From: Gracilibacillus salinarum
Lineage (GTDB): Bacteria > Bacillota > Bacilli > Bacillales > Amphibacillaceae
Direction of reading: 5' to 3'
Length of the DNA: 64,000 nucleotides
Assembly (NCBI RefSeq): GCF_022919575.1
Contig: NZ_CP095071.1
Span: 620,001-684,000, forward strand
The position numbers and the translations under genes were made by a program. Numbering within the stretch: position 1 is the stretch's first letter; each line of letters begins with the position of its first letter. Below the pieces are notes generated by a model, which saw only the letters and a list, made by a program, of their open reading frames with translations, was not told where the DNA came from and made no database searches. Below, piece by piece: positions 45,910 through 54,100 of the stretch.

Positions 45910-45941
45910 TTAAGTATTTCCACACTATAGGAGGAAACACT

Positions 45942-46184
45942 TTGAGACTGATTGCGTTATTAATGCTTGTCTTACCGGCTGTTTTGGCAACTTATGGAAT
46001 TAAATTAATGAGAGATGCCTTCTTTGGCGAATTGAATATGCTCTTCTTTCATATTGTCATTCAATTTATTATTGGTCTTGTTCTTTTTGTCGGAGGGTTA
46101 TATTTTATTGGTGGCTTTATCCTTCATCGCGATAAAAAAAGACAGTTAAATAAAGGTGGCAAACGTAACAGATATTCTTCCTAA
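45942..46184 (+). CDS. yqzF: YqzF family membrane protein (DUF2627)
   Basis: 80-residue membrane protein with two hydrophobic helices (about 3-20 and 33-57) and a strongly basic tail (HRDKKRQLNKGGKRNRYSS). It belongs to the DUF2627/YqzF family found beside bkdR in Bacillus. The start is TTG with TAGGAGG 8 nt upstream. Function unknown. It is divergent from bkdR. Confidence 0.85.
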   Translation: MRLIALLMLVLPAVLATYGIKLMRDAFFGELNMLFFHIVIQFIIGLVLFVGGLYFIGGFILHRDKKRQLNKGGKRNRYSS

Positions 46185-46201
46185 TGAATATCTGTTTTTT
46201 C
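46167..46201 (+). terminator. Terminator of yqzF
   Basis: AACAGATATTC and GAATATCTGTT form a perfect 11-bp stem overlapping the stop codon, followed by TTTTTTC. Confidence 0.85.
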
Positions 46202-46207
46202 ATGTTC

Positions 46208-46865
46208 TCAGTCAAGAAAGCATAAAAGTGCAATCAAAGCAGTAACCATATCGAACATGAAGCGGACTTCCTATAATATGGATTATGTTAACTAAGGCTG
46301 TATGGCAAAACGGTCATTTTGAAATATTTTATCTGCGTTGCAAAGCTCCGGAAATAGGCTCCGCGTCCTGCGGGCACGGCTTCAGCTAACTTATGAAAGA
46401 AAATTCTTTTCTTTCATAAGTGGATCTTCAGCTCGCGCTGATTCCACGGGAGTCTCCGCCTATTTCCTACGCTTTAGGGAAGTACTACATCATATGAAAC
46501 AGCTAAAAGCAGTGGATCTAGGCATTATGTTATTCATTCAATTGCTGTTATATATACAGTGATCAATATGCTATCTCTTACAAAAGTTGTAGAGTCCACA
46601 TCCTAGCGTAGGCCAACCACGGAGACTCCCGCGGGATTATGCAGGCGCTGAAGATCCACTTTGTGAAGCGCCCTTCTTCACAAAGTTAGCTTCAGCCGTG
46701 CCCCGCAGGACGCGGAGTGGTTGGACGGAGCGGTATCCCAGCAAATGAATCATTTCAAAATTACTACTAAGCATAAAGCGGCTAGTTAACATAATCCATA
46801 TTATGGGAAGTTGTTTATTGATGAAGTCAATTAGGACCGGGCGGGTTATGGCCGTTTTTTCTTAA
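46208..46865. repeat. Palindromic mobile-like element, copy C (full length)
   Basis: About 658 bp without a credible ORF. Outer left arm 46208-46265 (starts TCAGTCAAGAAAGC), core inverted repeats of 28 bp at 46266-46293 and 46784-46811 with one mismatch, outer right arm to 46865. The interior is a long imperfect palindrome: CTCCGCGTCCTGCGGG and CCCGCAGGACGCGGAG-like segments face each other. It also holds hairpins 46389-46403/46407-46421 (15 bp) and one with ACTTTGTGAAG (11 bp). It fills most of the gap before the ycgT-like gene; 46866-47066 holds nothing recognisable. Confidence 0.82.
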
Positions 46866-47066
46866 AGTACTCAGTTATATCTAATTTATATGTGCTCTTA
46901 CCACAACAGATCATTAAGATGCAATATTGATCAAACCAAACTAACTACACATGCTCATATATACGTTGTTGAGCCTGATTCATAGTGAAGGTCTCTTTTC
47001 AAAAATAGCACAAAGCAAAAGACAGCTTCAATTACTAAGTTAGTAAGAATAGTGCGGTATTTGTTG

Positions 47067-47095
47067 TTGCAAATTCCGAACGTTTACAGTATTAT
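47067..47095 (+). promoter_or_regulatory. Sigma-A promoter of the ycgT-like gene
   Basis: TTGCAA (47067-47072), exactly 17 bp, TATTAT (47090-47095). The predicted transcript start falls in the Fur box that follows. Confidence 0.6.
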
Positions 47096-47100
47096 TTAAT

Positions 47101-47119
47101 GAGAATGATTTTCATTTTC
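47101..47119 (+). promoter_or_regulatory. Fur box
   Basis: GAGAATGATTTTCATTTTC agrees with the 19-bp Fur consensus GATAATGATTATCATTATC at 16 positions. It lies just past the -10 element and 14 bp before the ATG, so bound Fur would block initiation. Confidence 0.75.
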
Positions 47120-47132
47120 GGAGGTGCAAGCT

Positions 47133-48179
47133 ATGAAAGATATCTATGACGTCACGATAATCGGCGGTGGTCCTGCAGGATTGTTTGCTTCTTTTTACAG
47201 CGGTCTGCGCGACTTAAAAACAAAAATAATTGAATACCAGCCATATTTAGGTGGTAAGGTACATGTTTATCCTGAGAAGATGATTTGGGATGTAGGAGGG
47301 CAACCTCCTATCAGCGGCGGTGATTTTATTAAGCAGATGGTTCAACAAGCACAAACCTTCAAGTCAACTGTCGCATTAAATTCGAAAGTTACCGACATTC
47401 GTAAAGAAGATGACGGTCTATTCGTCATAAGCACCAATAAACAAACACATTATTCTAAAACAGTTATCGTTGCGATTGGCGGAGGGATACTAAATCCGCA
47501 AAAACTGGAATTGGATGGAATCGATAAGTTCGAAGTAACAAATCTCCATTACATAGTTCCTTCTTTACAGCAATTTAAAAACAAACGAGTGCTGATTTCA
47601 GGCGGGGGTAATGCAGCGGTGGATTGGGCAAATGAATTAGAAGCAATTGCTGAAAAAGTCACTCTCGTATACCGAAGCGAGCAATTAAAAGGACATGAGG
47701 CAGAAGTTAACAAAGTCCTGTCCAGTTCTGTCGAAGTTCATTTAAACACGACAATTGAAAAGTTTGTAAGCGAACATGACAATGACTATATCAATAAGGC
47801 ATTATTGTACAATAAAAAAAGCCAAAAAGAGCAATGGCATGAAATCGACGAAGTAATCATAAACCACGGATATGTCATTGATCGTTCCCTGTTTGAAAGT
47901 AGTTCGATCAATATCGCGTTGGATGAATACCAATTAATTCAAGGTAATACGGACAGTTCCACGAACATTCCCGGTATCTATGCTGCTGGAGATATACTTA
48001 AACATGAGAGTAAATTACATTTAATTGCTGGATGCTTCCAGGACGCTTGTAATGCAGTCAATAAAGCAAAACAATTTATTGATCCATCTTCCCATGAAAG
48101 AGCCATGGTATCCTCTCATAACGAGAAGTTTAAAGATAAAAATAAAGAGCTTCTGAAAACACAAAAAATACTTGACTAA
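47133..48179 (+). CDS. ycgT: Ferredoxin/flavodoxin-NADP+ reductase, thioredoxin-reductase type (YcgT-like)
   Basis: FAD/NADPH flavoenzyme of the YumC/YcgT FNR type: a thioredoxin-reductase fold without the CxxC redox pair. FAD motif IIGGGPAGLFASFYSG, NADPH motif ISGGGNAAVDWA, and C-terminal GIYAAGDI. 348 residues. The ATG at 47133, 8 nt after GGAGG, is preferred to the GTG at 47124 inside that site. The Fur box suggests induction in iron starvation, as reported for B. subtilis ycgT. Confidence 0.88.
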   Translation: MKDIYDVTIIGGGPAGLFASFYSGLRDLKTKIIEYQPYLGGKVHVYPEKMIWDVGGQPPISGGDFIKQMVQQAQTFKSTVALNSKVTDIRKEDDGLFVISTNKQTHYSKTVIVAIGGGILNPQKLELDGIDKFEVTNLHYIVPSLQQFKNKRVLISGGGNAAVDWANELEAIAEKVTLVYRSEQLKGHEAEVNKVLSSSVEVHLNTTIEKFVSEHDNDYINKALLYNKKSQKEQWHEIDEVIINHGYVIDRSLFESSSINIALDEYQLIQGNTDSSTNIPGIYAAGDILKHESKLHLIAGCFQDACNAVNKAKQFIDPSSHERAMVSSHNEKFKDKNKELLKTQKILD

Positions 48180-48200
48180 TTATGTAGTCAAGTATTTTTT
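48163..48200. terminator. Bidirectional terminator between the ycgT-like and aspartokinase genes
   Basis: A perfect 16-bp stem (AAAAAATACTTGACTA with its complement) around a 6-nt loop, overlapping the ycgT-like stop. A and T runs on both sides allow use in both directions. Confidence 0.88.
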
Positions 48201-48204
48201 CTTT

Positions 48205-49551
48205 CTATTCGAAGAACATATGATAAAGCGCTCTAACAGATTCGTTAACTTTTTCTGCTTTAATACCAAACATCATAGAAACTTCTGAAGAACCTTGATT
48301 CATCATTTCAATATTAACTTTTGCCTGATGAAAAGCATGTGTCGCTTTATCAGCTAATCCTACCGTACTGTCCATTCCCTCGCCCACAACCATAATCAAT
48401 GCAAGATCACGTTCAACGCTGACAGTGTCTGGATCCAATTCTTCTTTAATTCGCGCGATAACACGCTCTTCCTTTTCTGAAGTGATATTAGATTCACGGA
48501 TGATGACAGAGATATCATCAATACCAGATGGTGTATGCTCAAAGGAGATATCTTCATCTTCTAAGATCGTTAACAGTTTACGGCCAAACCCTAACTCGCG
48601 GTTCATTAAGTATTTACTAACATAGATACTGATAAATCCTGTATCACTGGCAATCCCTACTACAGGATTAGGTTGTGGTTCTTTTTTCGATACGATAATC
48701 GTTCCCATAGCTTGTGGGTTGTTCGTATTTTTGATACAAACAGGAATATCTGCCTTAAACGCTGGAATCAATGCTTCATCATGAAACACAGAAAACCCTG
48801 CATAGGATAATTCACGCATCTCTTTATACGTTAAAGAGGTGATTTGCTTCGGATTATCCACAATTGTCGGGTTTACACAATACACAGAGTCGACATCTGT
48901 AAAGTTCTCATATAAATCCGCTTTTACTCCTGCAGCAACTATAGATCCAGTTATATCAGAACCTCCACGTGAAAATGTAATTAATTTTCCCTCTTTTGAA
49001 TAGCCAAAAAAGCCAGGTATAACAACAATTTCGTTACGCTCTCTTAACTGATATAAATGATCATAGCTTTCTTCAAGTACTTGTGCGCCTCCTGGATGTT
49101 CACTAACAAAGATACCTGCCTGTTGTGGATTTAAGTATGTTGACTCTACTCCTATTGATTGCAGATATGCACTTAAAACCTTTGCCAAAGAATCTTCTCC
49201 CGTAGCTTTTAATGCATCCATCTTTAAAGCGTCACTGTCTGTAGAATGCAATATACCTTCTACCCCATCTTTAATTTCTTTGATGATCTGATCAGATATA
49301 CTTAATTCATTTGTTATCGATTGAAAACGTTCTAACACCGCTTGCAGTTTTTGCTCATACGGTTGCTTATTAAAGAAGGCTTCTCCGAGCTCAATAAGCA
49401 TGTCTGTTACTTTAATATCATCTGAAAATCGTTTACCTGGTGCTGATACGACGATAACTTTTCTATCTTTATCGTCTTGAATAATCGATGCTACTTTCTG
49501 TAATTGCTCAGCATTCGCTACTGAACTTCCTCCAAATTTTGCTACTTTCAT
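48205..49551 (-). CDS. yclM: Aspartokinase (YclM/ThrD type)
   Basis: First enzyme of the aspartate family pathway (lysine, threonine, methionine, diaminopimelate). 448 residues starting MKVAKFGGSSVANAEQ, the ATP-binding KFGGSS motif, with the substrate segment SRGGSDITGSI. Two C-terminal ACT domains (after about 300) provide feedback control. Single-chain size and motif set fit the monofunctional aspartokinase III group. ATG 49551 follows GGAGAGG; the longer frame starts at a TTG inside this site. No lysine riboswitch is visible upstream. Confidence 0.92.
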   Translation of the reverse strand: MKVAKFGGSSVANAEQLQKVASIIQDDKDRKVIVVSAPGKRFSDDIKVTDMLIELGEAFFNKQPYEQKLQAVLERFQSITNELSISDQIIKEIKDGVEGILHSTDSDALKMDALKATGEDSLAKVLSAYLQSIGVESTYLNPQQAGIFVSEHPGGAQVLEESYDHLYQLRERNEIVVIPGFFGYSKEGKLITFSRGGSDITGSIVAAGVKADLYENFTDVDSVYCVNPTIVDNPKQITSLTYKEMRELSYAGFSVFHDEALIPAFKADIPVCIKNTNNPQAMGTIIVSKKEPQPNPVVGIASDTGFISIYVSKYLMNRELGFGRKLLTILEDEDISFEHTPSGIDDISVIIRESNITSEKEERVIARIKEELDPDTVSVERDLALIMVVGEGMDSTVGLADKATHAFHQAKVNIEMMNQGSSEVSMMFGIKAEKVNESVRALYHMFFE

Positions 49552-49746
49552 GTTTAACCTCTCCAATAATTATTTTGCTACCATAAAAATATTATCATAC
49601 TTTTATCAGAATTGTTAAACAAAATAAGCATCTAAAAGTAAAAATACCGGAGAATATCAGCGCTTGACGGTATACAATGGTACATTTATTAAAATTCAAG
49701 ACGAGAGGCTGTCAAATAAGCAGTGAGCGCATTTGAACCTTGATCA

Positions 49747-50349
49747 TTATTTCGCTATAAACATTTGCGTCCAATAATGTCCACTTTCTACATAACCAAC
49801 GCCAATATGTGTATACTTTTCGTTTAGAATAATGGCACGATGTCCACTTGAGTTCATCCATGCTTGTACTACCTGATAAGCAGTGTCTTGTCCTTTAGCA
49901 ATATTTTCACCTGCAGAAGTATAAGATACACCGAAATTCTGCATCATTGTAAATGGTGAACCGTACGTTGGACTTGTATGACTAAAATATTGGTTTTGCA
50001 ACATATCTTGCGATTTGTAACGTGCTACACGAGATAACTCCCAATTTGCTCGCAAACTTGGAAGTCCATTCTTCTCTCTTTCTTGGTTGGTATATTGAAT
50101 AACTTGATGCTCTATTTTTTTAATTTCGTCGATCGTTGGAATCGTTATTGTTTGGTTGGGATAAATCAAATCAGGATTGGATATTTGGTCATTTGCTTCA
50201 ATGATTTCAGATAATCCGATTTGATATTTTACAGCAATCTTCCACAAACTGTCGCCTGATTGAACCGTATAGGTACTCGCAGCAAATAAAGATTGTACAG
50301 GCAGTAGACAAAACCCGACAACCAACAAAACAAAGCAGATTTTTCTCAC
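49747..50349 (-). CDS. Secreted LysM-CAP domain protein
   Basis: About 200 residues. A signal peptide (about 1-23, ending LFAAS) is followed by one LysM peptidoglycan-binding motif (YTVQSGDSLWKIAVKYQIG through NQTITIP) and a CAP/SCP domain with YFSHTSPTYGSPF, AGENIAKGQ and SSGHRAIILNEKYTHIGVGY. Similar to YkwD- and SafA-neighbour-type proteins in Bacillus, where CAP proteins are often linked to spores or the cell wall. GTG 50349 fits AAAGGA spacing best; TTG 50355 is possible. Function not known. Confidence 0.88.
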   Translation of the reverse strand: MRKICFVLLVVGFCLLPVQSLFAASTYTVQSGDSLWKIAVKYQIGLSEIIEANDQISNPDLIYPNQTITIPTIDEIKKIEHQVIQYTNQEREKNGLPSLRANWELSRVARYKSQDMLQNQYFSHTSPTYGSPFTMMQNFGVSYTSAGENIAKGQDTAYQVVQAWMNSSGHRAIILNEKYTHIGVGYVESGHYWTQMFIAK

Positions 50350-50482
50350 ATTCAACAGTCCTTTCCATATTTATTCGTGTTTAAATTGTCCAAACTGTCC
50401 GAAACTATACATATAAATAGTTGGAAATACATATTGATCATGATAAAGTATCTATATAATGCAATAAATGGAGGGTAACAAG

Positions 50483-51589
50483 TTGGAGTTGGATTGGAGA
50501 TTTTGGGAAGCTATTTCATATGATGATTACATTGATATCGCAATAAGTATCGGTGTCATTTTGCTGGCAATTCTTTTACGAAAATTGTTTATTAAATATA
50601 TTTTTTACCTGTTTTTAAAATTATCCAATAAAGGAAAAACGGAACTGCTCAATCATGCCCTAAAAGCATTAGAACATCCGTTGCGCTTTTTATTTGTCGT
50701 AGTAGGCATCTATATCGCTATTCATTTTTTCCCATACATCAATGAGACTAGGGAAATTTACTTAAAGTTATTAAAAATATCGATTTTACTCGCTATTTCC
50801 TCTTGGCTGTTTAACCTGTCGTCAAGCACGTCGCTTTTATTTATGAAAATAAGCAATAAACTGAATTTTGAAATGGATTCCATCTTAATTCCGTTTTTAT
50901 CTAAAGCAGTTCGAGTCATCATTGTCATGATTAGCATCAGTATTATAGCGGAGGAATTTGGATATAACGTTAGTGGGTTTGTAGCAGGTTTAGGTTTGGG
51001 CGGCCTGGCATTTGCTCTAGCTGCTCAGGAAGTAATCAAAAACTTGTTCGGCGGTGTCGTTATTATTACCGAAAAACCTTTTACAATTGGCGATTGGATC
51101 CAATCACCTAGTATTGAGGGGATTGTAGAGGATATTAATTTCCGCAGTACCATTATTCGAACCTTTGCTGATTCACTTATTACCATTCCGAACTCTACCT
51201 TATCTAATGAGCCGATTACTAATTGGAGTGAGATGAACAAGAGAAGAATATCTTTCACCCTCGGAGTGGAATACAGCACATCAAAAGAAAAGATCCAGCA
51301 TGTTGTACATGAGATTCAAGAATACTTGGAAAATAATGAGGACATACATCCAGAGACCATTTTTGTAAAGTTTACCGAATATAATAATAGCAGCCTTGAT
51401 ATCATGCTCTACTTCTTCACAAAAACAATTGTTTGGGAAGAATACTTAACAGTAAAACAAAATGTGAATTACAAAATTATGGAGATTTTAGAAGAGGCAG
51501 ATGTTTCTGTTGCATTTCCGTCTCGTTCGATATATCTTGAACAAGATAGCATGCACAATATGCATCCTTTACAAGATGATCAACAATAA
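50483..51589 (+). CDS. MscS family mechanosensitive channel
   Basis: Small-conductance mechanosensitive channel of 368 residues, which releases solutes on hypo-osmotic shock. Three or more N-terminal helices precede the pore helix, whose glycine/alanine-rich stretch GLGLGGLAFALAAQEVIKNL is the MscS signature. The beta domain continues GGVVIITEKPFTIGDWIQ and an alpha/beta C-terminal cage follows. The TTG at 50483, 8 nt after GGAGG, is preferred over the ATG at 50468 inside that site. Useful to a halophile; single-gene unit. Confidence 0.9.
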   Translation: MELDWRFWEAISYDDYIDIAISIGVILLAILLRKLFIKYIFYLFLKLSNKGKTELLNHALKALEHPLRFLFVVVGIYIAIHFFPYINETREIYLKLLKISILLAISSWLFNLSSSTSLLFMKISNKLNFEMDSILIPFLSKAVRVIIVMISISIIAEEFGYNVSGFVAGLGLGGLAFALAAQEVIKNLFGGVVIITEKPFTIGDWIQSPSIEGIVEDINFRSTIIRTFADSLITIPNSTLSNEPITNWSEMNKRRISFTLGVEYSTSKEKIQHVVHEIQEYLENNEDIHPETIFVKFTEYNNSSLDIMLYFFTKTIVWEEYLTVKQNVNYKIMEILEEADVSVAFPSRSIYLEQDSMHNMHPLQDDQQ

Positions 51590-51590
51590 T

Positions 51591-51622
51591 AATAAATCCC
51601 CGAATCATCGGGGGATTTATTT
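51591..51622. terminator. Bidirectional terminator between mscS-like gene and spo0A
   Basis: AATAAATCCCC and GGGGATTTATT pair perfectly (11 bp) with A/T runs on both sides, between two convergent genes. Confidence 0.85.
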
Positions 51623-51629
51623 GTAGTTA

Positions 51630-52409
51630 CTAGCTAGCGCGATGTTCTAATCGTAATCGATCTGCAACCATAGCTATAAACTCAGAGTTCGTCGGTTTTG
51701 CTTTAGACACACTTACCGTATATCCGAACAGCGATGAAATCGAATCCATGTTACCTCTGCTCCAGGCTACTTCAATGGCGTGACGAATGGCACGTTCTAC
51801 TCTTGAAGCAGTTGTGTTGAATTTAGATGCAATATCAGGATAAAGAACTTTCGTGATTGATCCTAGTAATTCAATGTCTTTATAAACCATTGTGATGGCT
51901 TCTCGCAAATACATATAGCCTTTAATATGGGCAGGTACACCAATTTCATGAATGATATGCGTAATACTTGCTTCTAAATCAAACCTTTTGCTGTTTGTCA
52001 CGGAAGACCTTTTCTCATTATGTACAGCAGTTTGGATACCATGTACTTGTCTTATTTGTTCTGCAAGATGTTCTAAATCGAATGGTTTCAAGATAAAATA
52101 CGACGCTCCCAGACCGACAGCTTTTTTCGTAACTTCTTCCTGACCAAATGCAGTGAGCATAATCACATTAATGTGCTTTGTCCGTTCATTTTGTTTTAAT
52201 TTCGATAGAACAGCTAGACCATCTATATGAGGCATAATAATATCTAATATAATTACATCCGGATTAACTTCTTCCACATAATCCAGGCATTCTTTTCCAT
52301 TATATGCTCTCCCTACTACGGCAATATCCTCCTGATCCTCTAAATAATCATTCATTAAATCTACAAGTTCACGGTTGTCATCCACCAACATTACATTCGA
52401 ATTCTTCAC
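51630..52409 (-). CDS. spo0A: Sporulation master regulator Spo0A
   Basis: Response regulator at the end of the phosphorelay that decides entry into sporulation. The receiver domain has phospho-acceptor Asp56 in [11 protein letters not shown] and Lys in [11 protein letters not shown]. The C-terminal DNA-binding domain is almost invariant ([39 protein letters not shown]). GTG at 52409 follows AAGGAGG by 8 nt, giving 259 residues; B. subtilis spo0A also starts with GTG. Its promoter has sigma-H elements and 0A boxes. Confidence 0.97.
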   Translation of the reverse strand: MKNSNVMLVDDNRELVDLMNDYLEDQEDIAVVGRAYNGKECLDYVEEVNPDVIILDIIMPHIDGLAVLSKLKQNERTKHINVIMLTAFGQEEVTKKAVGLGASYFILKPFDLEHLAEQIRQVHGIQTAVHNEKRSSVTNSKRFDLEASITHIIHEIGVPAHIKGYMYLREAITMVYKDIELLGSITKVLYPDIASKFNTTASRVERAIRHAIEVAWSRGNMDSISSLFGYTVSVSKAKPTNSEFIAMVADRLRLEHRAS

Positions 52410-52458
52410 AAAAAGTTCCTCCTTCACCTTATGCTAACTATTTTGACCTTAATTAATA

Positions 52459-52486
52459 CTTTCGACAAAAGGAATAGAAATCCTTC
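52459..52486 (-). promoter_or_regulatory. Candidate sigma-H promoter of spo0A
   Basis: Minus strand GAAGGATTT (52478-52486), 11 bp, GTCGAAAG (52459-52466), matching RNAGGAWWW, N11-12, RNNGAAWW. About 50 bp before the GTG start. The -10 overlaps a 0A box. Confidence 0.65.
52461..52467 (-). promoter_or_regulatory. 0A box (TGTCGAA)
   Basis: Perfect Spo0A~P binding heptamer on the minus strand, overlapping the sigma-H -10 element of spo0A. Suggests direct autoregulation. Confidence 0.6.
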
Positions 52487-52527
52487 TTTTCGTTCATAAA
52501 AAATACAAAATTTCGTTCTACACGGTT

Positions 52528-52534
52528 TGTCGAA
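52528..52534 (+). promoter_or_regulatory. 0A box (TGTCGAA)
   Basis: A second perfect heptamer, opposite orientation, about 60 bp upstream of the first. The B. subtilis spo0A control region likewise has several 0A boxes. Confidence 0.5.
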
Positions 52535-52635
52535 AAATATTTGTTTTTAGTTTAGCAAAAGAAAGTAAAGTCTGCAACCATTATTTTCCTAGTGGGTTTT
52601 TAAGAATGATGGATAGAAGGTATTACTGATAATAA

Positions 52636-52664
52636 AAGGGAACAGCTAAAATGGCTGCTCCCTT
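52636..52664 (-). terminator. Terminator of spoIVB
   Basis: AAGGGA..CAGC pairs with GCTG..TCCCTT around a 6-nt loop, 5 bp after the stop. The minus strand then reads TTTTATT. Confidence 0.75.
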
Positions 52665-52669
52665 CTTCA

Positions 52670-53962
52670 TTAACTCGCTTTTCGGTTTTCAGATTTATAA
52701 ATATCTATTCCTGCCTCATTCAGCATCCATTCAATATGAACACCGTACCCACTAGTTGGATCATTAACAAAAACATGTGTAACCGCACCAATTATTTTTC
52801 CATTCTGAATGATCGGACTACCACTCATACCTTGTACAATGCCACCAGTTGCATCTAACAATCGTTTGTCTGTTATTTCTAAAATCAGCCCTTTAGTAGC
52901 TGGTGCAGATTGATTAACTGTATTTACAATCTCTACATCAAACGCCTCTACTTTTTCTTTGTTAATAACCGTCAAAATTTTTGCAGGACCTTCTTCTACT
53001 TCATTCGGTAAGGCAATCGGCATTGGTTTCGACCAGTTATCATCAGCAGATTTTAATGGTTCATGCAGTGTTCCGAAGATTCCGAACGGCGAATTCTTCG
53101 TAATATCACCCATTTCCGTACCATCTAATACGAAATCAGCACGTTTTTCACCTGGAACGCCGTGTTCACCTTTCTTTATATCGGTGATTTGCGACCGTAC
53201 AATACTTCCGTTATCAATTTTTACTGGCTCTCTTGTATCCATATCTGAAATGATATGTCCAAGAGCACCATATTTTTTTGAATCCGGATGGTAAAAAGTC
53301 ATTGTTCCGATACCTGCTGCAGAGTCACGAATATAAACACCTATTCGATAATCTTCTTCTTTCACATCATATTGCGGCGTCAACTCCGTGTCTACCGTTT
53401 TACCGCCGCGTTTCAGTTCTACGTCTAAGGACTCATCTTGCTCTCCAGCTTCTTTTACAATCGGTGCCACTTCTTCCATTTTGGTAATTTTTTTATCGTT
53501 AATCGAGATAATATTATCTCCTACTTGTATATCAGCATCTTCTCCAGGAGAACTCGTTCCTTCCTCCGTTGTCACGAGATGATGACCTACAACCAAAACG
53601 CCTTGTGTTTGCAGATTAATTCCGATCGATTGTCCGCCAGGAATCAGGCGGAAATCATCGTATACTTCCACATCCACTTTCTTAACCGGGACATTAGCGA
53701 AGGTATAGGTTACTTCGTCTTGCCCACTTTCTTCAAGCGAATAATTCATTAAGTCTGTTGCATATTGAACAGCCTCATCGTTCATAGCTGATATCGAAAC
53801 ATCATCACCTAAAGTAGGTAACGACACTGTATCTGATTGTGTAAAAGTTTTGATTTGATTCGGGATAGAGAGGTATATCTGAAATGGTGAATACCATGGG
53901 AGTACAAATAATATGACAAGGAGTATTAATCCTATACATTTTCTTGCGTAGTTGTTCTTCAT
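52670..53962 (-). CDS. spoIVB: SpoIVB serine peptidase
   Basis: Forespore-secreted S55 protease that crosses to the intermembrane space and triggers pro-sigma-K processing by SpoIVFB. 430 residues: an N-terminal membrane helix (about 9-27), a PDZ domain (about 105-185) and a chymotrypsin-like catalytic domain. Catalytic residues align with His236 (GALGHIISD), Asp365 and Ser380 ([12 protein letters not shown]). AAGGAGGG precedes the ATG. The gene lies between recN and spo0A, as in B. subtilis. Confidence 0.95.
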   Translation of the reverse strand: MKNNYARKCIGLILLVILFVLPWYSPFQIYLSIPNQIKTFTQSDTVSLPTLGDDVSISAMNDEAVQYATDLMNYSLEESGQDEVTYTFANVPVKKVDVEVYDDFRLIPGGQSIGINLQTQGVLVVGHHLVTTEEGTSSPGEDADIQVGDNIISINDKKITKMEEVAPIVKEAGEQDESLDVELKRGGKTVDTELTPQYDVKEEDYRIGVYIRDSAAGIGTMTFYHPDSKKYGALGHIISDMDTREPVKIDNGSIVRSQITDIKKGEHGVPGEKRADFVLDGTEMGDITKNSPFGIFGTLHEPLKSADDNWSKPMPIALPNEVEEGPAKILTVINKEKVEAFDVEIVNTVNQSAPATKGLILEITDKRLLDATGGIVQGMSGSPIIQNGKIIGAVTHVFVNDPTSGYGVHIEWMLNEAGIDIYKSENRKAS

Positions 53963-54100
53963 TGGTTTGGCCCTCCTTGTATTACAGACTGTTTTTGATC
54001 TGTATCATTAATTTGACCTTAAGGAGGGCTTTTTAAACCCGTTAAACATAACAAAATCGGGTGAACTTTTCCACTTTAAGAAATGATTATTTTCGGAATA

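Noticed and set aside
45825..45941. Sigma-54 promoter upstream of bkdR
   Set aside because: TTGCA sequences are present, but no GG lies at the required 10-bp distance, so the -24/-12 pattern is not met.
46338..46562. 74-residue ORF on the plus strand before the ycgT-like gene
   Set aside because: It is inside repeat copy C and reads through the hairpin; no start signal and no family.
49552..49746. Lysine riboswitch upstream of aspartokinase
   Set aside because: The spacer is short and AT-rich and shows none of the conserved lysine-aptamer blocks or a terminator/antiterminator pair.
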